Below are positions 7,088 to 16,428 of a stretch of 33,668 bases of DNA, in pieces. The translations under genes and the position numbers were made by a program. The stretch is taken from the NCBI RefSeq assembly GCF_910578695.1, contig NZ_CAJTQJ010000025.1:1-33668 (forward strand), written 5' to 3'. Within the stretch, counting starts at the first letter, position 1, and the number at the start of each line of letters is the position of its first letter. Source of the stretch: an uncultured Brachyspira sp. (GTDB lineage: Bacteria; Spirochaetota; Brachyspiria; Brachyspirales; Brachyspiraceae). The notes beneath the pieces were generated by a model that was not told the origin of the DNA, made no database searches, and saw only the letters and a program-made list of their open reading frames with translations.

Positions 7088-7810
7088 ATGAAAAAAATTT
7101 TATTATTTATAATACTGCTGAATATTCAAGCTTATACGCAGATAATGACTCCTGAAAAAGTAGTAAGTATGATATCTAATAGATATTCAAGTATAAAAGG
7201 ATTTGCAGCCAATTTTGTAGAGAGAAACGGAGAAAAAGTGTCTTTAGGCAATGTTATAACCAAAAATCCTAATCTGTTTAGATTAAGGTATTCGAGCGGA
7301 GGAAACGGACAGTCTGTATATTGTAATGGAGAAACCTTATGGATAATATTTCCAAGAAATAATGTAGTAGCTGAGCAAAAATTAAATTACGGCAGTTCTG
7401 GTTCTATATATACAGCAGACGGAATTATGAGATTAACAACTAAATTTAATATAGATTTTTATAATGAAAGAGATTTGGTATCTATTAATAGTTTTAATGA
7501 TTCTGAGCTTGGCATAGCAAAATATAATAGTTCTTATGCGGCAAATGATACTAGAAAGGCTTATCATATGCTTTTAACTTCCAAACAGGCTAGTGTCGAT
7601 AGAACAGGATTTACAAAAATACATTTATGGGTTGATGATGCAGGAATGATAATAAGAATATTGGGAATTACTACTACTAATGTTCCTGTAGAATATTTAT
7701 TTACTTCTATTAGATATAATCCGCAGTATGAGGAAAACAATAAAGATTTTGAACCGGAAATACCAGAAGATATGCAGGTGCTTAAAGACGGTTTGGTTCC
7801 TAATAATTAA
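7088..7810 (+). CDS. LolA-like outer membrane lipoprotein carrier protein
   Basis: A 240-residue periplasmic protein with a signal peptide (MKKILLFIILLNIQAYTQ). The mature part follows the LolA family pattern: MTPEKVVSMISNRYSSIKGFAANF, then repeated beta-strand segments with KNPNLFRLRY, GETLWIIFPRNNVVAEQ and, later, TKIHLWVDDAGMIIRI. LolA shuttles lipoproteins from the inner to the outer membrane, which suits a genome rich in lipoproteins. ATG 7088 is preferred because it gives a normal signal peptide; a longer frame from 6974 has an unlikely N-terminus. First gene of an operon; the rodZ-like gene follows after 14 bp. Confidence 0.8.
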   Translation: MKKILLFIILLNIQAYTQIMTPEKVVSMISNRYSSIKGFAANFVERNGEKVSLGNVITKNPNLFRLRYSSGGNGQSVYCNGETLWIIFPRNNVVAEQKLNYGSSGSIYTADGIMRLTTKFNIDFYNERDLVSINSFNDSELGIAKYNSSYAANDTRKAYHMLLTSKQASVDRTGFTKIHLWVDDAGMIIRILGITTTNVPVEYLFTSIRYNPQYEENNKDFEPEIPEDMQVLKDGLVPNN

Positions 7811-7824
7811 AGTTAAGGATTTAT

Positions 7825-9186
7825 ATGGAAACTATAGGTCAAATATTAAAAAATGCCAGAGAGAAAAAAGGGCTTACTATAGAAGAATTAGAAGCTGCTA
7901 CTCGTATAGTTGCTAAATTTATAAAGGCTTTGGAAAATGAAGAGTTTGATGTACTTCCGGGCGAAATATATGTAAAAGGCTTTATTAAAAATTTAAGCGA
8001 TAAATTATCATTAGATGCTGATATGGTGCTTGAAAGATATAATCTGCAGAAAAACGGGACACAATCCGAACAGGATTTTATAAAAAATGCTAAAGGTATT
8101 AAAGCTGTAAAGAAAAATAAGGAGCAGGCAAATTATAATAAGGATAATAAAGATAATAAAGAACAAAGCAGCACTAAAGAAGCAGTAAAAGAAACTAATA
8201 CAAAAGAAAATACTAAAAAAGATGCAGTCAATACAAAAAAAGATGAAGAAAAAACAATAAAAGAAACAAATAAAAAAAATAAGAATATAAATATCAATAA
8301 TAATGCTGAAGCTGATTTATTATTTATGGCAAGAAGGGATTTATCTAAATTAAGAAATAAAAATAAATCTGTAATGCCTTCAATTATTACTATACTTGCT
8401 GTTATAGTTGTTATAGCAGTTATAGCATTCAATTGGAAAAATATATTGGGATTATTTTCTTCAGGCAGTAAAAAGCAAAACAGAAATAAAGCGGAAATAT
8501 CAAAAAATATAGTTGATAGCAAGGCTAGACTAAGCGTTAAGTCTGGAGATATTATATACTTTAAGCCTCTTGGAATATCAGCTGCAATAAAATTTAACAG
8601 TATAGGAAATGTGCTTCATATTAATATAAACGGACAGGATTTATCATTTTCAAAAAGCAGTCCTATAATAGCGGATTTAAATGGCAATGGAATAAATGAT
8701 TTTAGAATAAGTGTTATAGAAGTTTATGATAATTCGGCTACTGTAGAGATGGAAAGACTTGAAGAAAATCAGATGGTTAATACAGAATATAATGATATTA
8801 ATGCAGCAGAATTAAATAATACTAACTATAATAATACAGTATCTACAAATCTTCTTGTTATAAATGATGAAACTTATATAGAACAGGATACAGAGAAGGT
8901 TGATATTAGAATAGAGATAACTGCTAAGCATTTTGTATATATAAGATATTTTATAGATTCAAACAGACCTGCTACTACAAATCTTTTAAGCGGAAAAACA
9001 TTATATTTAGAGGCTAAAGATGTTGTTATGCTTACTATTGGTAATGCAGGCGAAGTGGCAGTTAAAGTTAATGGAAAGCTTATTAATGCTGGAGATGCAG
9101 GCGAAACTGTTAATAAGACTATAAAATGGGTTAAGAATTTAAATGATTCTACAAGATATAATCTTATTATGCTTGATACAAAATAA
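7825..9186 (+). CDS. RodZ-like protein: HTH domain, transmembrane helix, DUF4115
   Basis: A 453-residue protein with RodZ architecture. Residues 1-75 are the HTH_25 domain (IGQILKNAREKKGLTIEELE, then PGEIYVKGFIKNLS); 100-155 form a Lys/Asn/Glu-rich linker with repeated DNK/TKK tracts; one membrane helix lies at about 183-205; the extracytoplasmic end (about 350-445) matches DUF4115, with VMLTIGNAGEVAVKVNGK. RodZ links MreB to the cell-wall elongation machinery and supports cell shape. The segment between helix and DUF4115 (about 220-345) is extra and contains a DLNGNGINDFRIS motif resembling a calcium-binding loop. It sits between lolA-like and rimO, with 14- and 41-bp gaps. Confidence 0.82.
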   Translation: METIGQILKNAREKKGLTIEELEAATRIVAKFIKALENEEFDVLPGEIYVKGFIKNLSDKLSLDADMVLERYNLQKNGTQSEQDFIKNAKGIKAVKKNKEQANYNKDNKDNKEQSSTKEAVKETNTKENTKKDAVNTKKDEEKTIKETNKKNKNININNNAEADLLFMARRDLSKLRNKNKSVMPSIITILAVIVVIAVIAFNWKNILGLFSSGSKKQNRNKAEISKNIVDSKARLSVKSGDIIYFKPLGISAAIKFNSIGNVLHININGQDLSFSKSSPIIADLNGNGINDFRISVIEVYDNSATVEMERLEENQMVNTEYNDINAAELNNTNYNNTVSTNLLVINDETYIEQDTEKVDIRIEITAKHFVYIRYFIDSNRPATTNLLSGKTLYLEAKDVVMLTIGNAGEVAVKVNGKLINAGDAGETVNKTIKWVKNLNDSTRYNLIMLDTK

Positions 9187-9227
9187 TTTTTTATAATCAA
9201 TGTATATTTAAAATAAGGATAATTAAT

Positions 9228-10553
9228 TTGCAAAACATATATTTACATAGTTTAGGATGCGAGAAGAATACGGTTGATGGAGAACATATATTAGCTATAT
9301 TGCAGAAAAACGGCTTTAATATTACTAATAATGCAGAAGATGCAGATATTATAATTGTAAATACATGTGCTTTTATAGAGGATTCCAAAAAAGAATCTAT
9401 TGACGCTATATTTGATCATTCTATTTATAAAAAATATGGAAAATGTAAGAGATTAATAGTATCAGGCTGTATGAGTGAGAGATATAAAGAGAATTTTCTT
9501 GATATGTTTAAGGAAGTTGATTCGGCTATAGGCATACATGATTTAGAAAATATATTAAAGGCTGTAGAAAAAGACGGTTTTCATAATGCAAAAGAAAATA
9601 CTGAGTATAAAGAGTATGGAGATAGAGTAAATACAGGTACTAAACATAGCGTATATATAAGAATAAGTGACGGCTGTCATGCAAACTGCAGTTTTTGTGC
9701 TATACCTAAAATCAGAGGCGAGCATAGAAGCAGGAAGATTGAAGATATAGTAAAAGAAGCTGAAAATTATGCTGCAAACGGAGCTAAGGAAATTAATTTG
9801 ATAGCTCAGGAAACAACATTTTACGGATATGATATATATAAAAAACTTGCTTTGCCTGATTTATTAAAAGCACTTTCAAAAGTAGAAGGTATTAAGTGGA
9901 TAAGAGTGCTTTATCAAAATCCTGTTATTTTAAATGATGAAATAATAGAAGCATTTTTTACTACAGAAAAAGTTGTACCTTATTTTGACATACCATTGCA
10001 GCATATTGATAAAGGCATATTAAAAGATATGAACAGAGGTTCAAGGGGCTATAAATTTTACAGAGAAATGATAAATAAGATAAGAAGCTATAATAATGAT
10101 GCTGTTATAAGAACTTCTTTAATAGTGGGTTTTCCCGGAGAAACTGCTGAGTCATTTAAAAAGTTAATAAAATTTGTAAGGAATGCTGAGCTTGATAGGG
10201 TAGGAGTATTTATATATTCAGAGGAAGAAAATACTGATGCTTTACTTATAGATAAGCCCAAAATGAAAAAAAATAAAAAATTAATGCTTAGAGAAAAACT
10301 TATGAAGACTGCTATAGAAGTATCCGAAAAAAGATTAGAAAGATTTATAGGAAAAACTATAGATGTATTGGTAGAGAAAAAAGAAGATGACAATAGATTT
10401 ATAGGCAGAAGCATATATGATGCTCCTGAAGTTGATGGATTTGTTGAAATTTATAATGAAAATGAAAATTATAATATAAATATTGGAGATATAGTGAAAG
10501 CTGAGATTACTTATAATACTGAATATGATTTAATAGGAAATGTTATTTGTTAG
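9228..10553 (+). CDS. rimO: Ribosomal protein S12 methylthiotransferase RimO
   Basis: A 441-residue radical-SAM enzyme that methylthiolates an aspartate of ribosomal protein S12, using two iron-sulfur clusters and S-adenosylmethionine. The N-terminal UPF0004 domain opens with HSLGCEKNTVDGE, the RimO rather than MiaB form, with further cysteines in NTCAF and SGCMS. The radical-SAM motif is CHANCSFC (Cys150, 154, 157), followed by AIPKIRGEHRSR. A C-terminal TRAM-like segment starts near residue 375. The start is a TTG, supported by AAGGAT at 9215-9220 with seven bases between. The next gene begins 13 bp downstream. Confidence 0.9.
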   Translation: MQNIYLHSLGCEKNTVDGEHILAILQKNGFNITNNAEDADIIIVNTCAFIEDSKKESIDAIFDHSIYKKYGKCKRLIVSGCMSERYKENFLDMFKEVDSAIGIHDLENILKAVEKDGFHNAKENTEYKEYGDRVNTGTKHSVYIRISDGCHANCSFCAIPKIRGEHRSRKIEDIVKEAENYAANGAKEINLIAQETTFYGYDIYKKLALPDLLKALSKVEGIKWIRVLYQNPVILNDEIIEAFFTTEKVVPYFDIPLQHIDKGILKDMNRGSRGYKFYREMINKIRSYNNDAVIRTSLIVGFPGETAESFKKLIKFVRNAELDRVGVFIYSEEENTDALLIDKPKMKKNKKLMLREKLMKTAIEVSEKRLERFIGKTIDVLVEKKEDDNRFIGRSIYDAPEVDGFVEIYNENENYNINIGDIVKAEITYNTEYDLIGNVIC

Positions 10554-10566
10554 GAGAATTATAATT

Positions 10567-12390
10567 ATGAGGAAAAAAAAGAAAGAAAATGAAGCCAATA
10601 GTGATGAGAAAAAATCATCAAATAAATATGACAGCAGAGAAAATGCTTTTAGAGTATATTTTGAAATAGTTACAAAGATTGTTTATACATTAAATTTAAT
10701 ATCCGACCGTAATGATATGCCTAGAAGACTTTCAAATAATATTGATAGGGCTTTAGGGTATGATGATGAGATGCTTCCTAATAATGAAAAAATAATTAAT
10801 AATGTTAATGAAATAGAAATACTTACAAATTCGCTTAAAAGTGATTTAAAAAAAATATCAGCTTTTAAAAAATATAATTTTAATATAGAAAGATTTATAT
10901 CAGAGAAGAATTTGGATTTAGATGAAAGATATATATTGTATTCTGTATTAGTTTATACTATTTACGGAGATTCAATGTCTGCTATATCTATTAGGCGTAT
11001 ATTAGAACTTATAACATTAAATAATGATATTTATATAAATAAGTATCATTATTTTGATAGTAATAGTAAATTAATTTCCAGCGGTATATTTAATTTATCT
11101 CATGAGCCTTATCCAAGCGGCGGAATATTTGAAATTACAAATACATTAATAACCTTTGTAAGTTCTAAAGTAATATTTGCATTTTTAGAAAAAGATAATT
11201 ATGATATTATATATAATGTTATAAATAATGAAGAAGCTGCCAAGAAAAACTCATCAGAATATGCAGGAAAATCTTCTAAGTCTAGTATTCTAACTCCTAA
11301 GGAAATAGTTGCCGAGTTAAATAAAACAGTTATAGGGCAGGACGAAGCTAAAAAGTCATTAGCGGTGCATGCTTATCTGCATTGTCTTAGAATAAACGGT
11401 AATAAAGATATACCATTTAGGTCAAATATTCTTATGATAGGTCCTACAGGGGTAGGTAAAACTTATTTGGTAAAGACATTGGCAGATATATTGGGCTTGC
11501 CTTTTGCAAGGGCAGATGTTACAACTCTTACAGAGACAGGCTATGTCGGAGATGATGTTGAGGTTGTTCTTTATAATCTTTATAGGAAGGCTAACGGCGA
11601 TTTGGATAAAGCTCAGTACGGCATAGTCTTTTTAGATGAGGTTGATAAAATAGCAAAAGCCGATGCTCATCAATCTACAACAGGCAATCCTTCTGATAAA
11701 GCAGTTCAGGAGGCACTTCTTTCTATGATGAATGGAGAAGATATAAGAGTTCCTGAATTCGGCGATAGAAGAATGATGCATTCAAGCGACGGCATACTTA
11801 TGAATACTAAGAATATGCTTTTTATATTCGGCGGGGCTTTTGTAGGACTTGATGATATTATAAAAATGCGTTTAAAAGGCGAAAGCAGTTTGGGATTCGG
11901 CTCTAGTGCTGTTATTAATAAACTTCATAAAAATAGAATATTGAGTCAGGTTGATGTAAAAGATATAGAAAAATACGGTATGATACCAGAGTTTATAGGA
12001 AGAATACCAATAATAGTAACTTTAAATGATCTTACTAAAGAAAATTTAAAAGATATCTTGACAAAAACTTCAGAATCCCCTATCATAAAATATACTGAAT
12101 TTTTTAAGAGTATAGGTAAGAAATTAACAGTAACATCAGATGCTGTAAATTTCATAGTTGATAAGGCTGCCTCTATGAATATGGGGGCTAGATCATTAAA
12201 AAGCATAGTTGAAACTGCTATGATTAATATACTTTTTAATTTGGACGGAGTATCAGGAAATACATTGACTCTTACTAAATATGATATAGAAAATGCATTT
12301 AGTGAGAAGGAATTTGTAAATTCGGGCAATGATGATAAAAAAACAGATAATTCTAGTAAAAATTTTTCTAAAGAATCATTTATGGCTTGA
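10567..12390 (+). CDS. ClpX-like AAA+ ATPase without zinc domain, with long novel N-terminus
   Basis: A 607-residue AAA+ protein whose C-terminal 370 residues are clearly ClpX-type: Walker A GPTGVGKT (about 292-299), pore loop GYVG (about 325), Walker B FLDEVDK (about 355), PEFIGRIP, and the sensor-2 region GARSLKSIV. A LGF tripeptide in SLGFGSSA occupies the place of the ClpP-binding IGF loop, so ClpP docking seems possible. The usual C4 zinc-binding adaptor domain is missing; instead there are about 230 extra residues, charged at the start and helical afterwards, with a segment (EKNLDLDERYILYSVLVYT to about 200) that loosely recalls winged-helix domains of some AAA proteins. ATG 10567 was chosen for its AGGAG at 10552-10556. 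It could be a specialised second ClpX or the only one. Confidence 0.82.
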   Translation: MRKKKKENEANSDEKKSSNKYDSRENAFRVYFEIVTKIVYTLNLISDRNDMPRRLSNNIDRALGYDDEMLPNNEKIINNVNEIEILTNSLKSDLKKISAFKKYNFNIERFISEKNLDLDERYILYSVLVYTIYGDSMSAISIRRILELITLNNDIYINKYHYFDSNSKLISSGIFNLSHEPYPSGGIFEITNTLITFVSSKVIFAFLEKDNYDIIYNVINNEEAAKKNSSEYAGKSSKSSILTPKEIVAELNKTVIGQDEAKKSLAVHAYLHCLRINGNKDIPFRSNILMIGPTGVGKTYLVKTLADILGLPFARADVTTLTETGYVGDDVEVVLYNLYRKANGDLDKAQYGIVFLDEVDKIAKADAHQSTTGNPSDKAVQEALLSMMNGEDIRVPEFGDRRMMHSSDGILMNTKNMLFIFGGAFVGLDDIIKMRLKGESSLGFGSSAVINKLHKNRILSQVDVKDIEKYGMIPEFIGRIPIIVTLNDLTKENLKDILTKTSESPIIKYTEFFKSIGKKLTVTSDAVNFIVDKAASMNMGARSLKSIVETAMINILFNLDGVSGNTLTLTKYDIENAFSEKEFVNSGNDDKKTDNSSKNFSKESFMA

Positions 12391-12473
12391 TTTTACTTTA
12401 TTTTTATTTATTTGTTATATATAGTATATGTACATTTATTATTAGAACAGGTAAATAATTGGAGTTTGTAGAG

Positions 12474-13046
12474 ATGATAATAACTAAAGAAAAAGAATTA
12501 TTAAAAGATTATGAATTAATAGAAGCACATAAAAAAGGCGATGCAGAAGCATTAGATATATTACTTACAAGATATAAAAACTATATATTTAATTTATCAT
12601 ACCGCTTTATGCATAATTATGAAGATGCTATGGATTTAACGCAAGATGTATTGATACGAGTATACAAAGCTATAGACAGATATGAGGAACGCAATTATTT
12701 CAAGGGCTGGTTATACCGTATAATAAGCAATACAGCTATAAATATGTATTCTAAAGCATACAGAAGAGAATCCCCTTATTTAGAAAAGCTGGAGATAGTT
12801 GATGATAAGAGGTATAATACCGAAAAGGAATATGAAAGAATATATCTTCAGGAGAAAATATACAGTGCTTCTAAAAAATTAAAAGGAAAACAGAGAGATG
12901 TCTTTATACTGAGGTATTATGAGAATTACTCATATAAAGAAATAGCAGATATATTAAATATATCAAGCGATTCGGCTAAGAGTAATTATTCTTATGCTCT
13001 TAAGAAAATGAAATCGCTCTTAGAAAAAGAAAGGACTCTTTTATGA
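12474..13046 (+). CDS. ECF-type RNA polymerase sigma factor
   Basis: A 190-residue sigma-70 family protein of the extracytoplasmic-function type. Region 2 (YKNYIFNLSYRFMHNYEDAMDLTQDVLIRVYKAI, then FKGWLYRIISNTAINMY) binds core polymerase and the -10 element; region 4 (KGKQRDVFILRYYENYSYKEIADILNISSDSAKSNYSYALKKMK) is the -35-binding helix-turn-helix. Regions 1.1 and 3 are absent. ATG 12474 is preferred over the TTG at 12459 because GGAG at 12461-12464 lies nine bases before it. Its stop overlaps the next gene in an ATGA, implying translational coupling with a probable membrane regulator. The promoter it recognises is not known. Confidence 0.92.
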   Translation: MIITKEKELLKDYELIEAHKKGDAEALDILLTRYKNYIFNLSYRFMHNYEDAMDLTQDVLIRVYKAIDRYEERNYFKGWLYRIISNTAINMYSKAYRRESPYLEKLEIVDDKRYNTEKEYERIYLQEKIYSASKKLKGKQRDVFILRYYENYSYKEIADILNISSDSAKSNYSYALKKMKSLLEKERTLL

Positions 13047-13369
13047 AATTACACAGCATGATGCAATTTAAAAGCAAAATCGAAAAAAAAAGACATTATT
13101 TTGATTTGCCGACTTTGCCTGATAGTGAATGGCAGTATATGTTTCAAAAGGCTAAGATGGAAAGTATGAAAAAAAAAGAGTTTAATCCATTATATGCTTT
13201 TATGTGTTCTGTAAGATTATCATTGGCTCTATCTTTGGCAATAGTTTTAATATTGACTTTATCATTATTTTATGTAAATGATAAGGGCAGTTCTATTAAA
13301 ACTAATACTGCATCATCTGATAAAACTGTTAAGACTATAGTAAATGTAGTTAATAGCAGTTTTATTTAA
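13043..13369 (+). CDS. Small single-pass membrane protein, possible anti-sigma factor
   Basis: A 108-residue protein with a basic, cytoplasmic-looking first half (about 1-52), one strong membrane helix near residues 57-78 (VRLSLALSLAIVLILTLSLF) and a short Ser/Thr/Asn-rich outer tail. The ATGA overlap with the sigma gene and this topology are typical of anti-sigma factors, but it lacks the HxxxCxxC zinc anti-sigma motif and the outer domain is only about 30 residues. No sequence family is recognised; the regulatory role is inferred from position alone. A hairpin at 13401-13435 follows. Confidence 0.5.
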   Translation: MKLHSMMQFKSKIEKKRHYFDLPTLPDSEWQYMFQKAKMESMKKKEFNPLYAFMCSVRLSLALSLAIVLILTLSLFYVNDKGSSIKTNTASSDKTVKTIVNVVNSSFI

Positions 13370-13400
13370 AATTAAAATCTATAATAGAAATTTTTTAATT

Positions 13401-13445
13401 ATGCATTAACATTATTTTATATAATGTTAATGCATAGTTTTATTT
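13401..13445 (+). terminator. Perfect 15-bp hairpin after the sigma/anti-sigma pair
   Basis: Arms at 13401-13415 and 13421-13435 are perfectly complementary around a five-base loop, followed by a short T-rich stretch (13438-13445). It probably separates the sigma operon from clpC. The stem is AT-rich and the T-run is interrupted, so termination may be partial. Confidence 0.55.
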
Positions 13446-13531
13446 ATAATACTATTTCTATTATATCCGATAATTAGTAAAATATTTTTTTATATATGTG
13501 CTGAAAAATTGCATATATGGAGTATTACAAT

Positions 13532-16018
13532 ATGTTTCAATTTCATTTAACAAGTAAAGCAAAAAAAGTTATAGAATTATATGCTCAGGAAGAAGCTAAA
13601 AGATTAAATCATGATATGGTTACGCCTGAACATATACTTTTAGGCTTAATGCATGAATCTGAGGCTTTAGCAACAAGAGTTTTAATGAGATTGAAAATAG
13701 ATTTAGACAGATTGAAGTTAGAATTAGAATCTGCTATGGTGAAATCTTCCACTACAAAAGTATTTGGAACTCTGCCTACTGCTCCAAGAGTACAGAAACT
13801 TATAAGCAAGTCTGCTGAAGAGGCAAGAGCTTTAAGTCATAATTATATAGGCACAGAGCATCTTCTTTTGGGGCTTTTAAGAGAAGAAAGCGGTACAGCC
13901 TATAATGTACTTACTAGTATGGGGCTTGAACTTACAGTATTGAGGCAGGAAATATTAAAAATGCTTGGCGTAGCAGGAAGCAGTATATCATCTTCAGAGC
14001 AAACTAATAAAAATGATAATGTTAAAAAAGTTAAAACTCCTACTTTAGATCAATTTGCCCGTGATCTAACTAAAATGGCTAGAGATAAATCTTTGGACAA
14101 AGTTATAGGCAGAGAAAATGAGGTTATGAGAGTTGTTCAGATTTTATCAAGAAGAAAGAAAAATAATCCTATATTATTAGGAGAGCCAGGTGTAGGTAAA
14201 ACTGCCATAGTTGAGGGACTTGCAGAAAAAATAGTATCTGCTGATGTGCCTGATATACTTCTTAAAAAGAGAGTTCTTACTCTTGATTTATCTTCAGTGG
14301 TTGCTGGTACAAAATATAGAGGAGAATTTGAAGAAAGAATAAAAAATATAGTATTGGAAATAAAGAAAGCTAATAATATTATAGTATTTATAGATGAACT
14401 TCATACATTAATTGGTGCAGGAGGTGCTGAAGGAGCTTTAGATGCTGCCAATATGCTTAAGCCTGCTCTTTCAAGAGGAGAAATTCAATGTATAGGAGCT
14501 ACTACAATCAATGAATATAAGAAGTATATAGAAAAAGACGGTGCTTTAGTAAGAAGATTTCAGCCTATTAATGTAGAAGAGCCTAGCATAGAAGATACTA
14601 TAGAAATATTAAATGGTATAAAACCTAAATATGAAGAACATCATAAGGTAAAATATACAGATGAGGCTATTAATGCTGCTGCTCTTTTAAGTAAAAGATA
14701 TATTTTTGAAAGACATTTGCCTGATAAGGCTATAGATTTGATAGATGAGGCAGGTTCAAGAGCCAGACTTCTTAATATGACAAGACCTCAGGAATTTAAG
14801 GATTTAGAAAAGAGAATAGAAGTACTTAATGAAGAAAAGAAAAGTGTAGTAGATAATCAAAACTTTGAAGAGGCTGCCAAAATAAGAGATGAAATTAGTT
14901 CGTTACAGGAAGAACTTTTAAATAAAGAAGAGAAATGGCGTGAAGAAAGAGATAAGATTGAAACTTTTATTGAAGAAGATGATATAAGATATGTTATATC
15001 AGAAATAACTAATATACCTATCAAGAGATTATTAAATTCAGAAAGCAAAAGACTTATAGGTATGGAAGAAGAGCTTCATAAAAAAGTTGTAGGGCAGAAA
15101 GAAGCTATAACTTCTATATCAAAGGCTATAAGAAGAAGCAGAGCAGGTATTAAAACATCAAAAAGACCTCTCGGAAGTTTTATATTTTTAGGTCCTACAG
15201 GTGTAGGTAAAACTGCTTTAGCAAAAGTTCTTTCAGAGTTTATGTTTGGAGACAGCGATGCACTTATAAGAATAGATATGAGTGAGTTTATGGAGAAATT
15301 TGCAGTAAGCAGACTTATAGGAGCTCCTCCGGGATATGTAGGCTATGAAGAGGGGGGCGGACTTACTGAAAAAGTGAGAAGAAAGCCTTATTCTCTTATA
15401 TTATTTGATGAAATAGAAAAAGCTCATCCTGATGTTACTAATATACTTTTGCAGGTGCTTGAAGAGGGACAGCTTACAGATAATTTTGGAAGAAAGGTTG
15501 ATTTCTCTAATACTATTATAATTATAACAAGCAATTTGGGGGCTAGAGATATTATTAAAGGAAGTTCTTTAGGGTTTAATGCTGTAGGAAATGAGAAAGA
15601 TGCTAATGATATTAAAAACTTTGCTTTGGAAGAATTAAAGCAGACTTTCAATCCTGAATTTTTAAATAGAATAGATGATATTATAGTATTCCATACTTTA
15701 AGTAAAGATGATTTGAAAGATATTATTAATATAATGCTTAAAGAACTTAATGAAGCTATAAAAGAAAGAAATATGTTTATTAATTTAAGCGAAGAGGCTA
15801 AAAGTTATATTATAGATAAGGGCTTTGATAAGAAATATGGTGCTAGAAGTTTGAGAAGGGCTATACAAAAAGAGATAGAGGATTATATAAGTACTGAAAT
15901 ATTATTCGGAAATATAGAAGAGGGAGATACTATTGATGTTGATGCTAATGACGGCTCTTTGATATTTTCTTATAATAAGCCTGTTAAGGCTGAAGATAAG
16001 GAATTATCTAAAAGTTAG
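13532..16018 (+). CDS. clpC: ClpC-type AAA+ unfoldase, ATP-binding subunit of Clp protease
   Basis: An 828-residue class I Hsp100 protein that unfolds substrates for ClpP. Two Clp-N repeats occupy about 1-145 (TPEHILLGLM and TEHLLLGLL). The first AAA+ module has Walker A GEPGVGKT at 217-224 and FIDELHTLIGAG; the middle region (about 425-465) has the UVR-type sequence NFEEAAKIRDEISSLQEEL that marks ClpC rather than ClpA or ClpB; the second module has Walker A GPTGVGKT near 554 and ends with GARSLRRAI and the D2 small domain. I chose ATG 13532 since GGAG (13519-13522) lies nine bases upstream; the in-frame ATG at 13517 overlaps that site. The usual ctsR-mcsA-mcsB partners are absent; a sigma/anti-sigma pair precedes it. 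Confidence 0.93.
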   Translation: MFQFHLTSKAKKVIELYAQEEAKRLNHDMVTPEHILLGLMHESEALATRVLMRLKIDLDRLKLELESAMVKSSTTKVFGTLPTAPRVQKLISKSAEEARALSHNYIGTEHLLLGLLREESGTAYNVLTSMGLELTVLRQEILKMLGVAGSSISSSEQTNKNDNVKKVKTPTLDQFARDLTKMARDKSLDKVIGRENEVMRVVQILSRRKKNNPILLGEPGVGKTAIVEGLAEKIVSADVPDILLKKRVLTLDLSSVVAGTKYRGEFEERIKNIVLEIKKANNIIVFIDELHTLIGAGGAEGALDAANMLKPALSRGEIQCIGATTINEYKKYIEKDGALVRRFQPINVEEPSIEDTIEILNGIKPKYEEHHKVKYTDEAINAAALLSKRYIFERHLPDKAIDLIDEAGSRARLLNMTRPQEFKDLEKRIEVLNEEKKSVVDNQNFEEAAKIRDEISSLQEELLNKEEKWREERDKIETFIEEDDIRYVISEITNIPIKRLLNSESKRLIGMEEELHKKVVGQKEAITSISKAIRRSRAGIKTSKRPLGSFIFLGPTGVGKTALAKVLSEFMFGDSDALIRIDMSEFMEKFAVSRLIGAPPGYVGYEEGGGLTEKVRRKPYSLILFDEIEKAHPDVTNILLQVLEEGQLTDNFGRKVDFSNTIIIITSNLGARDIIKGSSLGFNAVGNEKDANDIKNFALEELKQTFNPEFLNRIDDIIVFHTLSKDDLKDIINIMLKELNEAIKERNMFINLSEEAKSYIIDKGFDKKYGARSLRRAIQKEIEDYISTEILFGNIEEGDTIDVDANDGSLIFSYNKPVKAEDKELSKS

Positions 16019-16047
16019 TTTTATAACATATTCCTATAAATACTGAA

Positions 16048-16090
16048 GATGCTTCAAAATTAAGTTTTATGATTTTGGGGCATCTTTTTT
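16048..16090 (+). terminator. Rho-independent terminator of clpC
   Basis: GATGCTTCAAAAT (16048-16060) pairs with ATTTTGGGGCATC (16072-16084) using two G-U pairs, followed by six T. It lies 30 bp after the clpC stop. Confidence 0.85.
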
Positions 16091-16348
16091 ATAATTCATA
16101 TTTTTATTTGTAATATATTATTCAAGCATATATTTAAGTTATATATATTATTTATTTACTGCTATGAATTATAAATATTGAATATATATTCTAATTTATT
16201 TTGGCAAAATATATTTTATTATTTATATATTTTTTAGAATATAATTAATGCTTAAATAAGCAGATAAAATTTAAAATATTATTTTTTATTATTGCTATTA
16301 TAATAAGCTTAAGTATTGTGTCAGACACTCACAAGTTTTATAGTATCA

Positions 16349-16376
16349 GTTATTAGCTATTTTAAAGCGAGTTTAT
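16349..16376 (+). repeat. 28-bp direct repeat, copy 1, in a nested hairpin
   Basis: This 28-base segment recurs exactly at 16429-16456, 80 bp downstream. Copy 1 opens a multi-level dyad: GTTATTAGCT pairs with AGCTAATAAC (16406-16415), GTTTAT (16371-16376) with ATAAAC (16397-16402 region), and a 16-base palindrome TTATTGCTAGCAATAA (16373-16388) sits at the centre. Confidence 0.9.
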
Positions 16377-16428
16377 TGCTAGCAATAACAAAGAGATAAA
16401 CGAGCAGCTAATAACCGACAATAAGGAG

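Noticed and set aside
8133..8522. Minus-strand open frame of 129 codons inside the rodZ-like gene
   Set aside because: It is the complement of the Lys/Asn-rich linker and membrane helix, with Leu/Phe/Ser runs and no ribosome binding site.
8874..9233. Minus-strand open frame of 119 codons over the end of rodZ and start of rimO
   Set aside because: Antisense to two conserved genes and lacking protein-like features.
11946..12329. Minus-strand open frame of 127 codons inside the ClpX-like gene
   Set aside because: Shadow of a well-supported AAA+ coding region; no start signal or recognisable motif.
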